Below are positions 58,573 to 64,000 of a stretch of 64,000 nt of DNA, one piece after another. The position numbers were made by a program, and so were the translations under genes. The notes under the pieces are model-generated. The model was given only the letters and a program-made list of their open reading frames with translations. It ran no database searches and had not been told where the DNA came from. Positions within the stretch are counted from its first letter, which is position 1, and the number at the start of each line of letters is the position of its first letter. Origin of the DNA: Zea mays (Eukaryota; Streptophyta; Magnoliopsida; Poales; Poaceae). The DNA lies in contig NC_050104.1 of NCBI RefSeq assembly GCF_902167145.1, forward strand, positions 109,813,849 through 109,877,848. The letters are read 5' to 3'.

Positions 58573-59886
58573 TGAAAGGGAATTAGGCTTACACCTAGTC
58601 CCTAATTAATTTTGGTGGTTGAATTGACCAACACAAATAATTGGACTAACTAGTTTGCCCAAGTGTACAGATTATACAGGTGTAAAAGGTTCACACTCAG
58701 CCAATAAAAAGACCAAGTTTTGGATTCAACAAAGGAGCAAAGGGGCAACCGAAGGCACCCCTGGTCTGGCACACCGGACTGTCCGGTGTGCCACCGGACA
58801 TGTCCGGTGCACCAGGGGGACTCAGACTCAAACTCGCCACCTTCGGGAATTTCCAGAGGCGACTCGGCTATAATTCACCGGACTGTCCGGTGTACACCGG
58901 ATAGTGTCCGGTGCGCCAAGGGAGGTCGGCCTCAGGAACTCGCCAGCTTCGGGAAACTCCAACGGCTAGTCCACTATAATTCACCGGACTGTCTGGTGTA
59001 CACCGGACTGTCCGGTGTGACTCCGGAGCAACGGCTACCTCGGCGCCAACGGCTACCTGCTGTGCAATAAATGCGCGCGCAGCGCGCGCAGATGGCAGGC
59101 GCGCCCATGCTGGCACACCGGACAGCAAACAGTACCTGTCCGGTGTGCACCGGACACCCAGGCGGGCCCACAAGTCAGAAGCTCCAACGGTCAGAATCCA
59201 ACGGCAGTGATGATGTGGCAGGGGGCACCGGACTGTCCGGTGTGCACCGGACTGTCCGGTGCGCCATCGAACAGACAGCCTCCCAACGGCCACTTTTGGT
59301 GGTTGGGGCTATAAATACCCCAACCACCCCACCATTCATTGCATCCAAGTTTTCCACTTCTCAACCACTTACAAGAGCTAGGCATTCAATTCTAGACACA
59401 CCCAAAGAGATCAAATCCTCTCCAACTCCACACAAGTCTTTAGTGATTAGCGAGAGAGATTTGCCGTGTTCTTTTGAGCTCTTGCGCTTGGATTGCTTCT
59501 TTTCTTTCTCACTTGCTCTTGTGATCAACACTCAATTGTAATCAAGGCAAGAGGCACCAATTGTGTGGTGGCCCTTGCGGGGAAGTTTTGTTCCCGGCTT
59601 TGATTTGAGAAGAGAAGCTCACTCGGTCCGAGGGACCGTTTGAGAGAGGGAAGGGTTGAAAGAGACCCGGCCTTTGTGGCCTCCTCAACGGGGAGTAGGT
59701 TTGAAAGAACCGAACCTCGGTAAAACAAATCCGCGTGTCTCACTTCATTATTCACTTGCGATTTGTTTTCACGTCCTCTCTCGTGGACTCGTTTATATTT
59801 CTAACGCTAACCCGGTTTGTAGTTGTGATTAATTTTGAGAATTTCAGTTTCGCCCTATTCACCCCCCCCCCTCTAGGCGACTTTCA
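58573..59886 (+). repeat. Opie-like 5' LTR
   Basis: 1314 bp, TGAAAGGGAATTAGGC...GGCGACTTTCA. Palindromes CACCGGACTGTCCGGTG and shorter CACCGGACATGTCCGGTG occur at about 58772-59264. TATAAATA at 59310-59317. A C run of 9 (near 59863) precedes CTCTAGGCGACTTTCA. Confidence 0.93.
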
Positions 59887-59934
59887 ATTGGTATCAGAGC
59901 CCGGTGCTTCATTAGAGCCTAACCGCTCGAAGTG

Positions 59935-62627
59935 ATGTCGGGAGATCACGCCAAGAAGGAGATGGAGACCGGCGAAAAGCCCACTACAAGCCACGGGAGC
60001 ACTTCATCGGAAGAATCCCGCACCAAGAGGAAGGAGAAGAAGAAGGACTCCTCCAAACGGAAGGAGAAAAGATCTTCCTCTTCTCACCACAAAGAGAAGA
60101 AGGAAAAATCTTCTCACAAGTCGCATCGGAAAGGCGACAAGCACAAGAGGATGAGGAAAGTGGTCTACTACGAGACCGACACTTCTACAACATCGACCTC
60201 CGACTCCGATGCGCCCTCCGTAACTTCTAAACGCCAAGAGCGTAAGAAGTTTAGTAAGATCCCCTTACACTACCCTTGTACATCTAGACATACTCCATTA
60301 CTTTCCGTTCCATTAGGCAAACCGCCAACCTTTGACGGTGAAGATTATGCTAGGTGGAGTGATTTAATGAAATTTCATCTAACCTCACTCCACAAAAGTA
60401 TATGGAATGTTGTTGAATTTGGAGCACAGGTACCATCAATAGGGGATGAGGATTATGATGAGGACGAGGTGGCCCAAATCGAGCACTTCAACTCTCAAGC
60501 AACAACAATACTCCTCGCCTCTCTAAGTAGAGAGGAGTATAACAAAGTACAAGGGTTGAAGAGCGCCAAGGAGATTTGGGATGTGCTCAAAACCGCGCAC
60601 GAGGGAGACGAGCTCACCAAGATCACCAAGCGGGAAACGATCGAGGGGGAGCTCGGTCGGTTCCGGCTTCGCAAAGGGGAGGAGCCACAACACATGTACA
60701 ACCGGCTCAAGACCTTGGTGAATCAAGTACGCAACCTCGGGAGCGTAAAGTGGGATGACCACGAGATGGTTAAGGTTATTCTAAGATCTCTTATTTTCTT
60801 AACCCTACTCAAGTTCAATTAATCCGTGGTAATCCTAGATATACTAAAATGACCCCCGAGGAAGTTATCGGGAATTTTGTGAGTTTTGAGTGCATGATCG
60901 AAGGCTCGAGGAAGATCAACGAGCTTGATGATGCCACCACATCCGAAGCTCAACCCGTTGCATTCAAGGCAACGGAGGAGAAGAAGGAGGAGTCTACACC
61001 AAGTCGACAACCAATAGACACCTCCAAGCTCGACAATGAGGAAATGGCACTCGTCATCAAGAGCTTCCGCCAAATCCTCAAGCAAAGGAGGGGGAAGGAT
61101 TACAAGTCCCGCTCCAAGAAGGTTTGCTACAAGTGTGGTAAGCCCGGTCATTTTATTGCTAAATGTCCTATATCTAGTGACAGTGACCGAGGTGACGACA
61201 AGAAGGGGAGGCGAAAGGAGAAGAAGAGGTACTACAAGAAGAAGGGCGGTGATGCCCATGTTTGTCGGGAGTGGGACTCCGACGAAAGCTCAAGCGACTC
61301 CTCCGACGACGAGGACGCCGCCAACATCGCCGTCACCAAGGGACTCCTCTTCCCCAACGTCGGCCACAAGTGCCTCATGGCAAAGGACGGCAAAAAGAAG
61401 AAGGTTAAATCCAACTCCTCCACTAAATATGAGTCGTCCAGTGATGATAATGCTAGTGGTGAGGAAGATAATTTGCGTACTCTTTTTGCCAACCTTAACA
61501 TGGAACAAAAGGAGAAATTAAATGAACTAATTAGTGCCATCCATGAGAAGGATGATCTCTTGGACTCCCAAGAGGACTTCCTAATCAAGGAAAATAAAAA
61601 ACATGTTAAGGTTAAAAATGCTTACGCTCTACAAGTTGAAAAATGTGAAAAATTGTCTAGTGAGCTAAGCACTTGCCGTGAGATGATTGACAACCTTAGA
61701 AATGAAAATGCTAGTTTAAATGCTAAGGTTGATTCTCATGTTTGTAATATTTCAATTCCCAATCCTAGAGATAATAATGATGATTTGCTTGCTAGGATTG
61801 AAGAATTAAACATTTCTCTTGCTAGCCTTAGATTAGAGAATGAAAATTTGATTGCTAAGGCTAAAGATTTTGATGTTTGCAAAGTTACAATTGCCGATCT
61901 TAGAGATAAGAATGATATACTTCGTGCTAAGATTATTGAACTTAATTCTTGCAAACCATCTACATCTACCATTGAGCATGTCACTATTTGTACTAGATGT
62001 AGAAATGTTGATATTGATGCTATTCATGATCATATGGCTTTAATTAAACAACAAAATGATCATATAGCAAAACTAGATGCTAAAATTGCCGAGCACAACT
62101 TAGAAAATGAGAAATTTAAATTTGCTCGTAGCATGCTTTATAATGGGAGACGCCCTGGCATTAAGGATGGCATTGGCTACCAAAGGAGAGACAATGTCAA
62201 ACTTAGTGCCCCTCCTAAAAGATTGTCAAATTTTGTTAAGGGAAAGGCTCCCATGCCTCAGGATAACGAGGGTTACATTTTATACCCTGTCGGTTATCCC
62301 GAGGACAAAATTAGGAAAATTCATTCTAGGAAGTCTCACTCTGGCCCTAATCATGCTTTTATGTATAAGGGTGAGACATCTAGTTCTAGGCAACCAACTC
62401 GTGCTAAGTTGCCTAAGAAGAAAATTCCTAATGCATCAAATGAACATAGCATTTCATTTAAGACTTTTGATGCATCCTATGTTTTAACTAACAAATCCGG
62501 CAAGGTAGTTGCCAAATATGTTGGGGGCAAGCACAAGGGGTCAAAGACTTGTGTTTGGGTACCCAAAGTTCTTGTGTCTAATGCCAAAGGACCCAAAACC
62601 ATTTGGGTACCTAAAGTCAAGAACTAA
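59935..62627 (+). pseudogene. gag: Opie-like gag with one frameshift
   Basis: ATG 59935 (MSGDHAKKEMETGEK). Basic Lys/Ser-rich N-terminus (KRKEKRSSSSHHKEKKEK), capsid-like UBN2-type domain (LLSVPLGKPPTFDGEDYARW ... [12 protein letters not shown]), then a single missing base near 60800, which shifts the frame by -1 after KVILRSLIF. The frame continues open from about 60805 (NPRYTKMTPEEV) through the zinc knuckle CYKCGKPGHFIAKC, an acidic stretch, coiled coils with repeated N-E-N-A-S-L-type heptads, and paired WVPK motifs to TAA 62625-62627. Total about 897 codons, longer than Ji Gag because of the extended coiled coil. Without the shift it would be complete. Confidence 0.9.
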
Positions 62628-62640
62628 ACTTGTTTTGTAG

Positions 62641-64000
62641 GTTTATGCATCCGGGGGCTCAAGTTGGATACTCGACAGCGGGTGCACAAACCACATGACA
62701 GGGGAGAAAAGGATGTTCTCCTCATATGAGAAAAACCAAGATCCCCAACGAGCTATCACATTCAGGGATGGAAATCAAGGTTTGGTCAAAAGTCTTGGTA
62801 AAATTGCTATATCTCCTGACCATTCCATTTCAAATGTTTTTCTTGTTGATTCATTAGATTACAATTTGCTTTCCGTATCTCAATTATGTCAAATGGGCTA
62901 CAACTGTCTATTCACTGATGTAGGTGTCACTGTCTTTAGAAGAAGTGATGATTCAATAGCATTTAAGGGAGTGTTAGAGGGTCAGCTATACTTAGTAGAT
63001 TTTGATAGAGCTGAACTCGACACATGCTTAATTGCTAAGACTAACTTGGGTTGGCTCTGGCACCGCCGACTAGCCCATGTTGGGATGAAGAATCTTCACA
63101 AGCTTCTAAAGGGAGAGCACATTTTAGGATTAACAAATGTTCATTTTGAGAAAGACAGGATTTGTAGTGCATGCCAGGCAGGGAAGCAAGTTGGAGCCCA
63201 TCATCCACACAAGAACATCATGACGATCGACAGGCCGCTTGAGCTCCTACACATGGATCTATTCGGCCCGATTGCTTACATAAGCATCGGCGGGAGTAAG
63301 TACTGTCTAGTTATTGTGGATGATTATTCTCGCTTCACTTGGGTATTCTTTTTACAGGAAAAATCTCAAACCCAAGAGACCTTAAAGGGATTCTTGAGAC
63401 GGGCTCAAAATGAGTTCGGCTTAAGGATCAAGAAAATAAGAAGCGACAACGGGACGGAGTTCAAGAACTCTCAAATTGAAGGCTTTCTTGAGGAGGAGGG
63501 CATCAAGCATGAGTTCTCTTCTCCCTACACCCCTCAACAAAATGGTGTAGTGGAGAGGAAGAATCGAACTCTATTGGACATGGCAAGAACCATGCTTGAT
63601 GAGTACAAGACACCGGACCGGTTTTAGGCCGAAGCGGTCAACACCGCCTGCTACGCCATCAACCGGTTATATCTTCACCGAATCCTCAAGAAGACATCAT
63701 ATGAACTCCTAACCGATAAAAAGCCCAACATTTCATACTTTAGAGTTTTTGGTAGCAAATGCTTTATTCTTGTTAAAAGAGGTAGAAAATCTAAATTTGC
63801 TCCTAAAACTGTAGAAGGTTTTTTACTTGGTTATGACTCAAACACAAGGGCATATAGGGTCTTTAACAAGTCCACTGGACTAGTTGAAGTCTCATGTGAG
63901 ATTGTGTTTGATCAAACTAACGGCTCTCAAGTAGAGCAAGTTGATCTTGATGAGATAGGTGAAGAACAGGCACCATGCATAGCGCTAAGGAACATGTCCG
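62641..64000 (+). pseudogene. pol: Opie-like pol, partial, with a nonsense codon
   Basis: The frame begins at GTTTATGCATCC, 13 nt after the gag stop and in the +1 frame, as in Ji-B. Protease [11 protein letters not shown] keeps [21 protein letters not shown]...CSACQAGK. Integrase: [29 protein letters not shown] at 63625-63627 replaces the Trp of ...RFW(A/S)EAVNTAC; the frame is then open to the window end ([21 protein letters not shown]). RT and RNase H would follow outside. Confidence 0.9.

Larger units (their letters stand above)
58573..64000 (+). mobile_element. Opie-like Sirevirus on the + strand, runs off the window
   Basis: 5' LTR 58573-59886, PBS TGGTATCAGAGC at 59889-59900, gag and partial pol; the 3' LTR is outside. 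The target site is preceded by CTTCT (58568-58572). One gag frameshift and one pol nonsense codon indicate a recently dead copy. It is inserted in the non-coding part of the outer gypsy element. Confidence 0.93.

Overview
The window looks like grass nuclear DNA, most probably maize (Zea mays) or a close relative. One intron-rich host gene at the left edge is followed by more than 50 kb of LTR retrotransposons inserted into one another. The Sirevirus LTRs, which carry clusters of the palindrome CACCGGACTGTCCGGTG, resemble the maize Ji and Opie families as I remember them; no database was searched.

Region 1 (1-9210). Positions 1-6626 hold the last 11 recognisable exons of a phage-type (T7-like) organellar RNA polymerase gene, RpoT, on the + strand. 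All splice junctions fit GT-AG and the joined frame is open (999 nt, 332 residues plus stop). Its introns carry small elements: two SINEs with 17-bp target duplications and several MITEs. A gene-poor spacer follows.

Region 2 (9211-64000) is the nested stack; target-site duplications and reading frames that resume across insertions give the order. (i) A gypsy copy without visible pol (LTR 9211-9906, gag remnant 9907-10407) resumes at 56857-58572. (ii) It is split by Sirevirus LTR pieces (10408-11131 and 55912-56856) and a truncated Opie-like element on the - strand (11132-14283 plus 55206-55911). (iii) A Ji-like element, Ji-A (14284-55200, TSD AATGC), sits in the LTR of that Opie. (iv) A 2-kb-LTR element on the - strand (19378-51383, TSD ATGGT) sits in Ji-A pol; it encodes only a Gag-like protein. 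(v) That element is hit twice: by an intact, very young Ji-like element, Ji-B (25215-34095, TSD TCTAC), and by a Tat-lineage gypsy element (36289-48211, TSD ATTGG) with a spliced antisense gene. A separate Opie-like element (58573 to beyond 64000) lies in the outer gypsy copy.

The elements are self-contained transposition cassettes. Ji-B is the only one here with intact gag and pol. The least explained parts are the non-coding interior of the 2-kb-LTR element, which holds a diverged tandem duplication of about 2.3 kb with paired hairpins whose base changes favour structure in the element's sense RNA, and the five-exon antisense gene of the Tat element with its own TATA box and a 77-bp tandem array at its 3' end. 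I saw no CRISPR, bacterial or defence-type system.
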